40,298 bases of DNA from a virus, in IMG/VR virus record IMGVR_UViG_3300020438_000093, positions 1 to 40,298 of that record; one strand, written 5' to 3'. Below, piece after piece: positions 1-6,535 of the stretch (within the stretch, counting starts at the first letter, position 1; every line of letters starts with the position of its first letter). Position numbers and translations under genes: made by a program. The notes beneath the pieces were generated by a model. The model ran no database searches. It saw nothing but the letters and a program-made list of their open reading frames with translations, and was not told the DNA's origin.

Positions 1-495
1 ATCCTTGACTGACTCAGGCATTGGATTAGGTTTGTGCCATATTATATCTTGTCTTAGATACCATCCATCAGCACGTAATGCAAATGCAAGCATCCACGGT
101 ATACCAATTAGATCCTTATCTTTATATCCTACAAGCTTATTGGATCGTCTTGGTGTTGTCTTGGGTAAGTCTTGTCTGTTGTTTGCGAATGTCTGTTTAG
201 GTATACATCCATCCTTCCTGTAATTATAATATGAATCACCAATGTTTAACCACAGTGTACCATCATCAGTCAGTACATCACGTACCTTACTGAATACATC
301 CACTAATTGTTCAACAAACTCTTCAGGTGATTGTTCCTGACCTATCTGGTTATCTTCACCACCATAGTCTCTTAGGCCATAGTACGGTGGTGATGTAACA
401 CACATCCTAGGTCTTTCAGCAATGCCTGTAGTAATCTGTCCATGTAATGTCCTGAGTGTATCACGACAGTCACCAAATAATATAGTATTTCTCAT
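1..495 (-). CDS. DNA methyltransferase (N4-cytosine/N6-adenine type), 3' end outside window
   Basis: Reading from ATG at 495 there is an open frame of 165 codons that runs off the left edge, so the C-terminus is missing. An ILFGDCRD segment near the N-terminus is followed by TSPPYYGLRDYG, the catalytic (D/N/S)PP(Y/W) motif IV of amino-methyltransferases. Further on come GTLWLNIGDSYY and IPWMLAFALRADGWYLRQDI, both typical of phage and restriction-type DNA methyltransferases. The SPPY form fits either N4-cytosine or N6-adenine methylation; the target-recognition part is not visible enough to choose. It would modify phage DNA, for example against host restriction. It lies 19 nt after the 39-aa membrane ORF and is the last visible gene of the left-end operon. 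Confidence 0.9.
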   Translation of the reverse strand, partial: MRNTILFGDCRDTLRTLHGQITTGIAERPRMCVTSPPYYGLRDYGGEDNQIGQEQSPEEFVEQLVDVFSKVRDVLTDDGTLWLNIGDSYYNYRKDGCIPKQTFANNRQDLPKTTPRRSNKLVGYKDKDLIGIPWMLAFALRADGWYLRQDIIWHKPNPMPESVKD

Positions 496-514
496 AAATG
501 ATTCCAGTGACGAA

Positions 515-634
515 TTACTCCACCAATAATAAAACAGTTAGTGATGAGATAAGAAAAGAAAATAACAGAACGTACCAGAACAATGTGATTGTCGTATCGT
601 TTAGTTCTCTCATCAGCGAAACTACCCAACGCAT
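515..634 (-). CDS. Small single-span membrane protein (39 aa)
   Basis: The ORF starts at ATG 634, preceded by a GGAGGG Shine-Dalgarno about 9 nt upstream, and ends in TAA. The N-terminal dozen residues carry charged positions (MREL, D). They are followed by one strongly hydrophobic stretch (TLFWYVLLFSFLISSLTVLLLV) that spans roughly residues 17-38 and should cross a membrane once. I do not recognise the family. It sits between a 34-aa ORF and the methyltransferase in a tightly packed operon; the good ribosome site and membrane segment argue that it is real. Confidence 0.55.
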   Translation of the reverse strand: MRWVVSLMRELNDTTITLFWYVLLFSFLISSLTVLLLVE

Positions 635-654
635 ACTTCCATACCCTCCATAGT

Positions 655-759
655 TTAACCATACAATGCTACATTGTGTGACTTACGAGGTGGTGCATAC
701 TTGACCACTCTAGGTCTAGTAACAGCAGTATATATTTTCAATAGTGTGTCTGACTTCAT
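655..759 (-). CDS. Small basic hypothetical protein (34 aa)
   Basis: The start ATG overlaps the TGA of the SET-domain gene as ATGA, the classic sign of translational coupling, and the frame closes with TAA after 34 residues. The product is basic (several Lys/Arg, RPRVVKYAPPRKSH) and has no recognisable domain. Supported only by its coupling to the upstream gene and by filling the gap in the operon. Confidence 0.4.
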   Translation of the reverse strand: MKSDTLLKIYTAVTRPRVVKYAPPRKSHNVALYG

Positions 760-1052
760 GTTACAGAATAAAATGTATATTTGAGGAAGAGTTCTTCACC
801 CTTCTTAATTGGTTTAACAGTTCTTATATGATATATTCTACCCCACTCCATCTCTTCAAGATCTTTAGTGCAGTTAGGATCATCACTATGATTAACGAAA
901 CCACCAAGAGGTGTTCTCATAATCTCTTCATCCACAACAACATGAGATATACCAAGATAAACATCATCAGGTATATCCTCCAAAGCAAATAAGCCCTGTC
1001 CAGCGACAGAGCTATCCTTTATGTGTAAACAGTTGGGTAACGCCTTATACAT
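756..1052 (-). CDS. SET-domain protein, putative protein-lysine methyltransferase
   Basis: 98 residues from ATG 1052. It reads as a compact SET domain: an N-terminal SSVAGQGLFALEDIP segment (the SxxxGxGxFA start of the fold), then GGFVNHSDDPNC, the hallmark NHSxxPN(C) motif near residues 51-62, and RTVKPIKKGEELFLKY, the C-terminal GEEL-x-Y motif that completes the S-adenosylmethionine and lysine site. SET proteins transfer methyl groups to lysines; the target here is unknown. At 98 aa it is shorter than most SET domains, with little besides the core. Its stop codon overlaps the next small ORF (ATGA). Confidence 0.85.
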   Translation of the reverse strand: MYKALPNCLHIKDSSVAGQGLFALEDIPDDVYLGISHVVVDEEIMRTPLGGFVNHSDDPNCTKDLEEMEWGRIYHIRTVKPIKKGEELFLKYTFYSVT

Positions 1053-1066
1053 GATAAAATGATAGT

Positions 1067-1306
1067 TTACTCTCTAATTGATCTTTCGTATACTTTAGTT
1101 AAATGTTGTTCCAACTTAACATCATCAATACCAGCACGTCCTGCTAGTTTAACTGATGATACTGGATCTACTTCCCACATAGCGTGGAGTAAATATCTTA
1201 TCTCACATGTAGTAAGCTCTACCATTGTAGATACTTTCTCATGCTTATGATAAGACATGGAAATTGGTTGTTGTTGATCTTCATGCGTGAAATAGTCGCC
1301 ACTCAT
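1067..1306 (-). CDS. Hypothetical protein (79 aa)
   Basis: Starts at ATG 1306, which overlaps the TGA of the upstream 82-aa gene (ATGA), and ends 14 nt before the SET gene. The N-terminus is polar (HEDQQQP). The C-terminal 50 residues look helical and include VELTTCEIRYLL. That resembles the LT-x-x-E/D-hydrophobic start of the two other small proteins at 1303-1551 and 2107-2301, so the three may be diverged paralogues. No function can be assigned. Confidence 0.6.
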   Translation of the reverse strand: MSGDYFTHEDQQQPISMSYHKHEKVSTMVELTTCEIRYLLHAMWEVDPVSSVKLAGRAGIDDVKLEQHLTKVYERSIRE

Positions 1307-1551
1307 ACATTTTCCTCCAATGCAACAGGTTCAGGGGGTTCAAATGAATCTGATAACACAAGTGTTTCAAATTCGCTCCTAGACACTGCTTCACCAGCAG
1401 GTACATCTCTAACGTACTCATCGTAAGATAAGTCCATCTCAGCGTCATCTAACGCCTTTATGATGCCTTCTACATCTGAATTGTGTTCACTTACAATTCT
1501 TTGTAGAAGATAGAAATCATCATGGGTGAGTTTAACATTAATCTCATCCAT
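1303..1551 (-). CDS. Acidic hypothetical protein (82 aa)
   Basis: ATG 1551 lies 1 nt after the TGA of the upstream 76-aa gene, and its own stop overlaps the next start, so it is coupled on both sides. The product is strongly acidic with a C-terminal tail rich in Glu/Pro. It begins DEINVKLTHDDFYLLQRIV, echoing the LT-x-(E/D) helix of neighbouring small proteins. No family recognised. Confidence 0.6.
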   Translation of the reverse strand: MDEINVKLTHDDFYLLQRIVSEHNSDVEGIIKALDDAEMDLSYDEYVRDVPAGEAVSRSEFETLVLSDSFEPPEPVALEENV

Positions 1552-1552
1552 A

Positions 1553-1783
1553 TCAATAGCGTGAAGGGATCTTACTATACTCTGTAATAGGATTACTCAA
1601 ATTTTGTACGTGTTCAATAATTTGATCACGAATCTGTATAATCTCGTCATAACATTCTTGATTATATGCACATGATCTTAAATGATGATCAGGTTTGTAC
1701 AATGACTCAAGAAGTATACCCTTGGCTCTATCCCACTTTTCATATGATGTGGGTGAGTGTCCAAGAGAGTTCTGATCCTTCAT
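1553..1783 (-). CDS. Hypothetical protein (76 aa)
   Basis: Starts at ATG 1783 behind a very strong ribosome site (GGGAGGAG about 6 nt before the ATG) that follows a late-type CTAAATA element. The product is polar and probably helical, with two Cys (SCAYNQEC) and no motif I can name. The gap to the previous gene (1784-1889) is the largest in this operon, which fits a new transcription start here. Confidence 0.6.
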   Translation of the reverse strand: MKDQNSLGHSPTSYEKWDRAKGILLESLYKPDHHLRSCAYNQECYDEIIQIRDQIIEHVQNLSNPITEYSKIPSRY

Positions 1784-1800
1784 GCTCCTCCCTTTTTTGT

Positions 1801-1807
1801 TATTTAG
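1801..1807 (-). promoter_or_regulatory. Candidate late promoter (CTAAATA)
   Basis: CTAAATA on the minus strand, 17 nt upstream of ATG 1783. The same heptamer is found upstream of several structural genes in this window, including a symmetric divergent pair at 39315-39345. It resembles the T4 late-promoter -10 element TATAAATA. No convincing -35 is visible, as expected for T4-type late promoters. Confidence 0.4.
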
Positions 1808-1889
1808 AAATTGATTGTCTCTATTTTAAGACACAACCGCTACAATACGTGAATCTTTTATGATGTCTTTAGATTGTAGTAACGATTAG

Positions 1890-2123
1890 TTACTCATACT
1901 CAAAGTAAATACCATGAGTAGCATTAAATGCTTCGATACTGAGATGCTCAGGATCATGAACCTCTGGTTCACCAGTCACTAAAAACTCAGAATCAAAATA
2001 TTCAGCACTCACTCCATATTCATCACATGTTTCTAAGTACTGATGTGCATGGGCATCATTCATACCACATACATTAAAGCAATAGCTTAGATCTAATAAT
2101 ACTTGATCAATTGTTGAAATCAT
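1890..2123 (-). CDS. Acidic hypothetical protein (77 aa)
   Basis: ATG 2123 has a good ribosome site (AAGGA about 7 nt upstream) and overlaps the end of the preceding 64-aa gene by 17 nt. The product is acidic, with an N-terminal helix (STIDQVLLDLSYCFN) and many His/Glu/Asp residues. No family recognised. It is followed by about 100 nt without a gene that carries only the CTAAATA element. Confidence 0.6.
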   Translation of the reverse strand: MISTIDQVLLDLSYCFNVCGMNDAHAHQYLETCDEYGVSAEYFDSEFLVTGEPEVHDPEHLSIEAFNATHGIYFEYE

Positions 2124-2301
2124 TGTGAATTCCTTCAGCGAGATCGGCTAATGCACCGAGTTTTTTTACGACTGTACGAGTGTTTACCCCATACGAGGCT
2201 GCTGAGTGGGCAATCTTAGGATCTCGAACCGACATGAGGATATCGAGTAAGAAGTCCAACTCAGCAGCAGTGAGTTTACTCTTTAAACTAGTTTGCTCCA
2301 T
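2107..2301 (-). CDS. Small helical hypothetical protein (64 aa)
   Basis: I place the start at ATG 2301 (MEQTSL) rather than the in-frame ATG 2346, because the longer form would overlap almost all of a better-supported 30-aa ORF in another frame. The product (SKLTAAELDFLLDIL, then GVNTRTVVKKLGALADL) looks like two or three helices with a possible helix-turn-helix-like SYGVNTRTVVKKL segment. That is only an impression, and a DNA-binding role is not proven. It is coupled to its neighbours by overlaps. Confidence 0.5.
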   Translation of the reverse strand: MEQTSLKSKLTAAELDFLLDILMSVRDPKIAHSAASYGVNTRTVVKKLGALADLAEGIHNDFNN

Positions 2302-2380
2302 AGTCAACGATGTACTGGTCAATTGCTTCCAATAGCTCAACGCCATTTTCTGCTGATTCTAGTTGATCGAAGATACTCAT
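2288..2380 (-). CDS. Micro-ORF leading the left-end operon (30 aa)
   Basis: ATG 2380 with AGGGA about 8 nt upstream and about 25 nt after the predicted transcription start. It encodes a 30-residue acidic amphipathic helix (starting SIFDQLESAENG) and ends TAG, overlapping the next gene by 14 nt. The ribosome site lies in a small AGGG/CCCT hairpin, so translation could be modulated. It is either a real small protein or a leader peptide that couples translation to the 64-aa gene. Confidence 0.45.
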   Translation of the reverse strand: MSIFDQLESAENGVELLEAIDQYIVDYGAN

Positions 2381-2406
2381 AGGGTTGTTCCCTTAACGAC
2401 TTCCCT

Positions 2407-2455
2407 ACTATACATCAGAATCCGACCCCGACAAGGGGGTGTGTGCCAGTTTGTT
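2407..2455 (-). promoter_or_regulatory. Sigma70-like promoter with upstream 14-mer, copy 1
   Basis: On the minus strand: the 14-mer AACAAACTGGCACA (2455-2442), exactly 7 nt, -35 TTGTCG (2434-2429), a 16-nt spacer, -10 TATAGT (2412-2407). The 14-mer and the 7-nt gap recur before the promoter at 28612-28670. An ACCCC/GGGGT hairpin straddles the -35. It follows immediately after the stop of the oxygenase gene at 2469 and drives the small-ORF/SET/methyltransferase operon. Confidence 0.6.
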
Positions 2456-2468
2456 GAAGTGCACACTT

Positions 2469-3149
2469 CTAGAACCTTCTCCAATGATCAAAGTGTATCA
2501 TACCTGTATCGAAATCAGTGAGATCTGGGTTCAATACCAGTTTAACATCACCAGCAACTGACCTAATATATGTACCTGTCCCTGAATCACCCTTAAAATA
2601 GTGATTTAGATTTGACGGGAAGACTACTAGATCACCTGCTGCAACTGAAATCGTATGATTATTGGACGTTATGAAGTTTTGACTGCTTACTAATGTCCTA
2701 TCTTGACCCTTGGGATCCATCATACCCTCACTATAACAGTTTGGGTTGCATGGATTATAAAATGATAGGGTAGCTTGAGGTGGTACATGTACATAGTATA
2801 CGAATGATAGATCAGAACATGCATGAGTATGCATGGTCATATTATCCTTAGCATTCACAATCGTGAACCATGCTTTCATTATATGTGGTGATAGTCTATC
2901 AGTTCTAATACCAGCACCATCAAGACACTCAATTATTTGACTAGAGATAGCAAAGAAGAAGTCATTAAGATCTTCCTCATGATGCAACAAGCATTTATCT
3001 CTGGTCTCACCTGTAATAGTATTATCACCAGGTAAATCTGGATCGAATTGAAACTCAGTCTTACTGTGTAACAAATCATTCCAGTTACCATCTATGCTAC
3101 ACTGGTAAATAGCAGTAGGAAACAATGGATGTATTTGATTATTAATCAT
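2469..3149 (-). CDS. 2OG-Fe(II) oxygenase (2OG-FeII_Oxy_5-like)
   Basis: 226 aa. A jelly-roll oxygenase that would use 2-oxoglutarate, O2 and Fe(II) to hydroxylate a substrate, probably protein. Visible motif: MHTHACSDLSFVYYVHVP around residues 106-123, giving the H-x-H variant of the proximal iron ligands (His107/His109), then VVFPSNLNHYFKG with the distal His183, and Arg196 (YIRSV) to hold 2-oxoglutarate. This pattern matches the phage family often called putative 2OG-Fe(II) oxygenase type 5. Its ATG overlaps the ATG of the plus-strand gene next door in a shared CATG. Confidence 0.88.
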   Translation of the reverse strand: MINNQIHPLFPTAIYQCSIDGNWNDLLHSKTEFQFDPDLPGDNTITGETRDKCLLHHEEDLNDFFFAISSQIIECLDGAGIRTDRLSPHIMKAWFTIVNAKDNMTMHTHACSDLSFVYYVHVPPQATLSFYNPCNPNCYSEGMMDPKGQDRTLVSSQNFITSNNHTISVAAGDLVVFPSNLNHYFKGDSGTGTYIRSVAGDVKLVLNPDLTDFDTGMIHFDHWRRF

Positions 3150-3954
3150 GACAGTTGAATCGTATAGTAGTTATCTCTCTAATGCTAAGGATCTGCAAGT
3201 AGAGGCTAAGAACATCCTAGCAGTTGATCCAGAGCAAAAGCTTACATGGTGGTATGATTTCAATAGATCTCCACAGAATATAATAGAGAGCTTCATATTC
3301 AAATCATCAAGACAGCATAACCTATTTCATAGCTATGTTGGTGCTGAGTGGTGGATAAGAGAACATACAACCATAGAGAGTGATTGGAGATTCCATACAG
3401 ATGTTGATGTCGATAAACTTGAGAAAACTAATGAAGTACATGCAGCACCATTCTCTAGTGTAACATACTTATGTGATAGTGGTCAACCAACTGTATTGAT
3501 AGACCATTATAATGACTGGACTAATACAGATGGACATATTACTGGTGATAATAACTGGACATTCTGGTCTGCACCTAAGTTAGGTAAGCACATCAATTGG
3601 TCTATACCATACTATCATGGAGTACCAGCAAACTTTGGATCTTTAATAGATGAGACTAGAATTACACTCATGTATAATGTATGGAGATGGAAACCATTTG
3701 AACCTGCATGTGTAGAATATAATCTACCATATGAAATATCACAAGGTGAAGCTTATATAACCGCAAAAAAAGATACTGAATTACCTTGGCTAGAACCACA
3801 CGGTTATTTCAACTGTGAACTAGAAGGTTATCCAATATCTATGCAATATCATGGTTACTATCAACAACACAAGAGTTGGATGGTAACTCAATTAGCACCA
3901 GATCATATTGATACTACCCCACGTTTTCCCACGCAAGAGAACCAGACTCATTAA
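3148..3954 (+). CDS. Probable 2OG-Fe(II) oxygenase-fold protein, lone plus-strand gene
   Basis: 268 aa from ATG 3148. WRFHTDVDVD (His83, Asp85) gives an H-x-D pair, PYYHGVP (His157) a candidate distal ligand, and ETRITLMYNVWRW (Arg171) the 2-oxoglutarate arginine. Order and spacing fit a double-stranded beta-helix dioxygenase, although I do not recognise the exact family. It is the only plus-strand gene between the left edge and 39.3 kb. Its start codon overlaps the divergent neighbour's start and its last 41 nt overlap the convergent neighbour's end, so it has no private intergenic DNA. No Shine-Dalgarno is evident. Confidence 0.72.
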   Translation: MTVESYSSYLSNAKDLQVEAKNILAVDPEQKLTWWYDFNRSPQNIIESFIFKSSRQHNLFHSYVGAEWWIREHTTIESDWRFHTDVDVDKLEKTNEVHAAPFSSVTYLCDSGQPTVLIDHYNDWTNTDGHITGDNNWTFWSAPKLGKHINWSIPYYHGVPANFGSLIDETRITLMYNVWRWKPFEPACVEYNLPYEISQGEAYITAKKDTELPWLEPHGYFNCELEGYPISMQYHGYYQQHKSWMVTQLAPDHIDTTPRFPTQENQTH

Positions 3955-4279
3955 AGATACAAGCATAAACATAATGATCTGCATCAGGACAGGCACTAGC
4001 TATAGGAAACCAATCCTCTGCATCTGACTGTGCTGTAGTTATACTAGTATATCTTAGAGTACCATAAGTACTATTCTTAAACTCTGATAACAGTGGATCA
4101 GACATGAATCCTTCATACCATGTCCACACAGTATTAATCTTAGTTGTATCACCTGCAGCTTCTAACAATCTTATCTTTGAAGCATCATACCATAGTACTG
4201 GTAATCCTAATGCTTTAGAATAATCGCTGAGTGTGTTTTGTAGTGCTTTATAGTCCATAGGAGTTATGTTAATCATCAT
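3914..4279 (-). CDS. Hypothetical protein (121 aa)
   Basis: Starts at ATG 4279 (or the second ATG, 4276), overlapping the end of the PKHD oxygenase gene by 11 nt, and overlaps the plus-strand gene tail to tail. The sequence is Trp/Tyr-rich (VWTWYEGFMSD, AEDWFPIASACPDADHYVY) with no motif I recognise. It is probably an accessory product of the oxygenase/tail-fibre cluster. Confidence 0.65.
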   Translation of the reverse strand: MMINITPMDYKALQNTLSDYSKALGLPVLWYDASKIRLLEAAGDTTKINTVWTWYEGFMSDPLLSEFKNSTYGTLRYTSITTAQSDAEDWFPIASACPDADHYVYACIFNESGSLAWENVG

Positions 4280-4946
4280 AAGTTGATGAGTACTGTCTTA
4301 TTAATTTATATCTTATCTGGTTAAAGTATGTAGTAGGTTCAATATCATTCATCCATTTATTCTTATCAATAGAACTGATTGCATAGAATTCTAAATCCTG
4401 AAAATCATATAATAACTCACGAATGAATACATCTTGTATTAGAGTTTGCAACCATGTAACACATACTCTTCTTTCTCCTTTAGTCACAGGTGTTACCTTG
4501 TGCCATAAGTTTGGATCAAATAATATACATTCACCTTTGTTAAGTCTATAACTATATGTTTCAGATCCAAATCTAACCTGAAGATCACCACCTTCATATT
4601 CATCAGGACTATTGATTGCTGTTATCATCACATAATCTGATCTTAGATTCCTATTCATAATAGGTAGATCATTATGAAAATCATAGTGACCTCCATCACT
4701 CTCAGTATACTTAACAAACATTGGTCCTGTTGTTCTCTTCACACAGAGAGCTGATATAAAAGAAGACTTCCATAAATTGTCTTCCCACAACTCAATAGCA
4801 CTATCATCATCCTTTAATTGTTGAGTTCTCTTTATTTCTCTGTTATTAGTACCAGTATTACTACCGTCTATAAACTCACCTTTATCAAAATATTCTTGAA
4901 ATTTATCACAAACGGATGGATCCATCCACATCATTTTACGAATCAT
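4269..4946 (-). CDS. PKHD-type 2OG-Fe(II) oxygenase (prolyl-hydroxylase-like)
   Basis: The start is set at ATG 4946, 1 nt after the stop of the preceding gene; an in-frame ATG at 4976 would create a 29-nt overlap. About 225 aa. GGHYDFHNDLP gives His91-x-Asp93, followed by a strand with YEGGDLQVRFG, KGECILFDPNLWHKVTPVTKGERRVCVTW with distal His149 and the 2-oxoglutarate Arg159/160. This is a textbook PKHD/PiuC-type catalytic core. It would hydroxylate a peptide side chain. The location beside fibre genes suggests virion or host-surface substrates, which is inference. Confidence 0.9.
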   Translation of the reverse strand: MIRKMMWMDPSVCDKFQEYFDKGEFIDGSNTGTNNREIKRTQQLKDDDSAIELWEDNLWKSSFISALCVKRTTGPMFVKYTESDGGHYDFHNDLPIMNRNLRSDYVMITAINSPDEYEGGDLQVRFGSETYSYRLNKGECILFDPNLWHKVTPVTKGERRVCVTWLQTLIQDVFIRELLYDFQDLEFYAISSIDKNKWMNDIEPTTYFNQIRYKLIRQYSSTYDD

Positions 4947-4947
4947 A

Positions 4948-5820
4948 TTACATACCTGCAGCAGCTTTAGCGTCATCTAGTTTTTTCTGATCTTCTTCTA
5001 TCTGAGCAATTAATATCTCAACAGGATCAGTCAAGTGTGATATAGATGGTACATTATAATATGGTGCAGGTCTTGAGAACTTCAACGCCAAATTAACATA
5101 CTCATGCATAATATAATCCATAGAATCCATATCAGCAGTGGTACTTGATGCATCTGGTGGGAATTGAATGAACTGTTCATCACTTGCTAAGTAAGCAACA
5201 CCAGCATTATGAGGTAAGAAATGCTTCTTGTAGATAGCTGGATCAATAGGAATATTAATCTTAGCTAGCACATGTATACCACTCTCGAATGCATCAGGCA
5301 ATTCTCTAACCTTTGCTCTATAAGTTTTCCACTGTACTTTCTCTTCAGCAGTAACAGGTGCATCTTCAAGCATTGTCCAATCAGTTGTATGTAAGAAGAA
5401 ATCTCTCCATGCTTTTATTCTTGTTAAGCTTAACCCACTCTCTCTTTCAATTATTCTATCAAACTTCTTGTCTATATCATCTATCTGTATTGATAGTATA
5501 GCATCAAATGCTTCCTTTATCTTATCAACAAAATCCTTTGCTGTTGTTAAGTTTGGTTCATCAAATATATAATCCTTCCAGAAATATTCACCAGTAGTAT
5601 GATTACGAACATACTTACTCTTATTACAAGTATATGATTCAGGATTATCAAAATACTTAAATGTCTGCAATCTATCCTTATCAGTACTCCATAAAGGATC
5701 TAGGATAGGAACAATGTAAGTAGTCCAATCAATATCTGATATTGTTTTGGTTGTAGTACCACGAGTTATGACTCGGTTAGTACCACTAATAATTAATGAG
5801 TTATTATTGAGCGTAGACAT
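4948..5820 (-). CDS. Tail protein with phage tail assembly chaperone domain
   Basis: 290 aa from ATG 5820. The central part carries LTRIKAWRDFFLHTTDWTM, then APVTAEEKVQWKTYRAKVRELP (about residues 130-172). This matches the R-x-x-LL-x-x-(S/T)DWT-x(n)-LT-x-E-(E/K)-x-x-W-x-x-YR-x-x-LR-x-LP signature of the Phage_tail_APC family often found next to tail fibres. The C-terminus is a Lys/Glu/Asp coiled-coil-like helix. It probably assists assembly of, or decorates, the collar-domain fibres encoded just upstream. Confidence 0.75.
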   Translation of the reverse strand: MSTLNNNSLIISGTNRVITRGTTTKTISDIDWTTYIVPILDPLWSTDKDRLQTFKYFDNPESYTCNKSKYVRNHTTGEYFWKDYIFDEPNLTTAKDFVDKIKEAFDAILSIQIDDIDKKFDRIIERESGLSLTRIKAWRDFFLHTTDWTMLEDAPVTAEEKVQWKTYRAKVRELPDAFESGIHVLAKINIPIDPAIYKKHFLPHNAGVAYLASDEQFIQFPPDASSTTADMDSMDYIMHEYVNLALKFSRPAPYYNVPSISHLTDPVEILIAQIEEDQKKLDDAKAAAGM

Positions 5821-5825
5821 TTTTA

Positions 5826-6527
5826 TTATACGGGTTGTTGATAGAACCAGCCTGTTACAATATATTTAGTTCCTTTGAGAACCAAATTACCTCTATGAGT
5901 GTGTGTATAACCAGCAGGCCATATCACTACTGTACCTGTGGTAGGTTTAATCCTTCTCTTTTGATAGAAGAACTCAGTCTCACCACCTTCAAAATCTTCA
6001 TTGAGATATATCATCCATGTAGCAGTTCTGTTTGCTTCATTATATGATCCATCCTCATGATGAAATACATGGTAACCACCTCCCTCTGGAGTCTGTTGCA
6101 TCTTAACATGCCAAGACGTTAAAGGAACTGACCCTAGTGAATCATATGTTGTACAATAATGGTTTAATGTAGATTGTAAATATTGATTAACTTGAGCTGA
6201 AAGAGTACCACTTAAGCAGTCTAACATACATCCAACATCATTACGACCTAATGTTCTTGTCTTGAACTGATTGTTACCAGGCATAGCATGTTGTTCACCT
6301 GCATATGGATCAGTAAGAGGCATGTCTCTCTCATGATTAGTGATGAGTGCTTGCTGTTGCCAAGTGTGGAAGAAATTAATAAGATCGTTACAAAAAGCAG
6401 AGGGAACAAAGTTCTCCCATACTCCTATGAAATCATCAAACTCGCCTCTCTCACCCATTAAGTTCATGGGTACTATAGGTGTAACCATCTCAACGTAGTT
6501 GGATGCACCAGATGATGTAATTGCCAT
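5826..6527 (-). CDS. 2OG-Fe(II) oxygenase (prolyl 4-hydroxylase-like)
   Basis: 233 aa. The catalytic core is near the C-terminus: YHVFHHEDG with His157-x-Asp159, the strand motif YLNEDFEGGETEFFYQKRRI, then PTTGTVVIWPAGYTHTHRGN with the distal His (209/211) and KGTKYIVTGW supplying the Lys that binds 2-oxoglutarate. LNxxFxGGETxF is diagnostic of the P4H-like family. It lies 8 nt after the largest collar-domain protein and 5 nt before the tail chaperone-domain gene. Confidence 0.93.
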   Translation of the reverse strand: MAITSSGASNYVEMVTPIVPMNLMGERGEFDDFIGVWENFVPSAFCNDLINFFHTWQQQALITNHERDMPLTDPYAGEQHAMPGNNQFKTRTLGRNDVGCMLDCLSGTLSAQVNQYLQSTLNHYCTTYDSLGSVPLTSWHVKMQQTPEGGGYHVFHHEDGSYNEANRTATWMIYLNEDFEGGETEFFYQKRRIKPTTGTVVIWPAGYTHTHRGNLVLKGTKYIVTGWFYQQPV

Positions 6528-6535
6528 AATTTAAT

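Noticed and set aside
744-992. Plus-strand ORF of 82 aa opposite the SET gene
   Set aside because: The minus-strand frame has unmistakable SET motifs; the plus frame is its shadow.
2435-2455. TGGCAC upstream of TTG resembling a sigma54 -24/-12 promoter at both 14-mer copies
   Set aside because: The distance between the GG and the downstream element does not fit the strict -24/-12 spacing, and cyanobacteria lack sigma54, whereas a sigma70 -10 is well placed.
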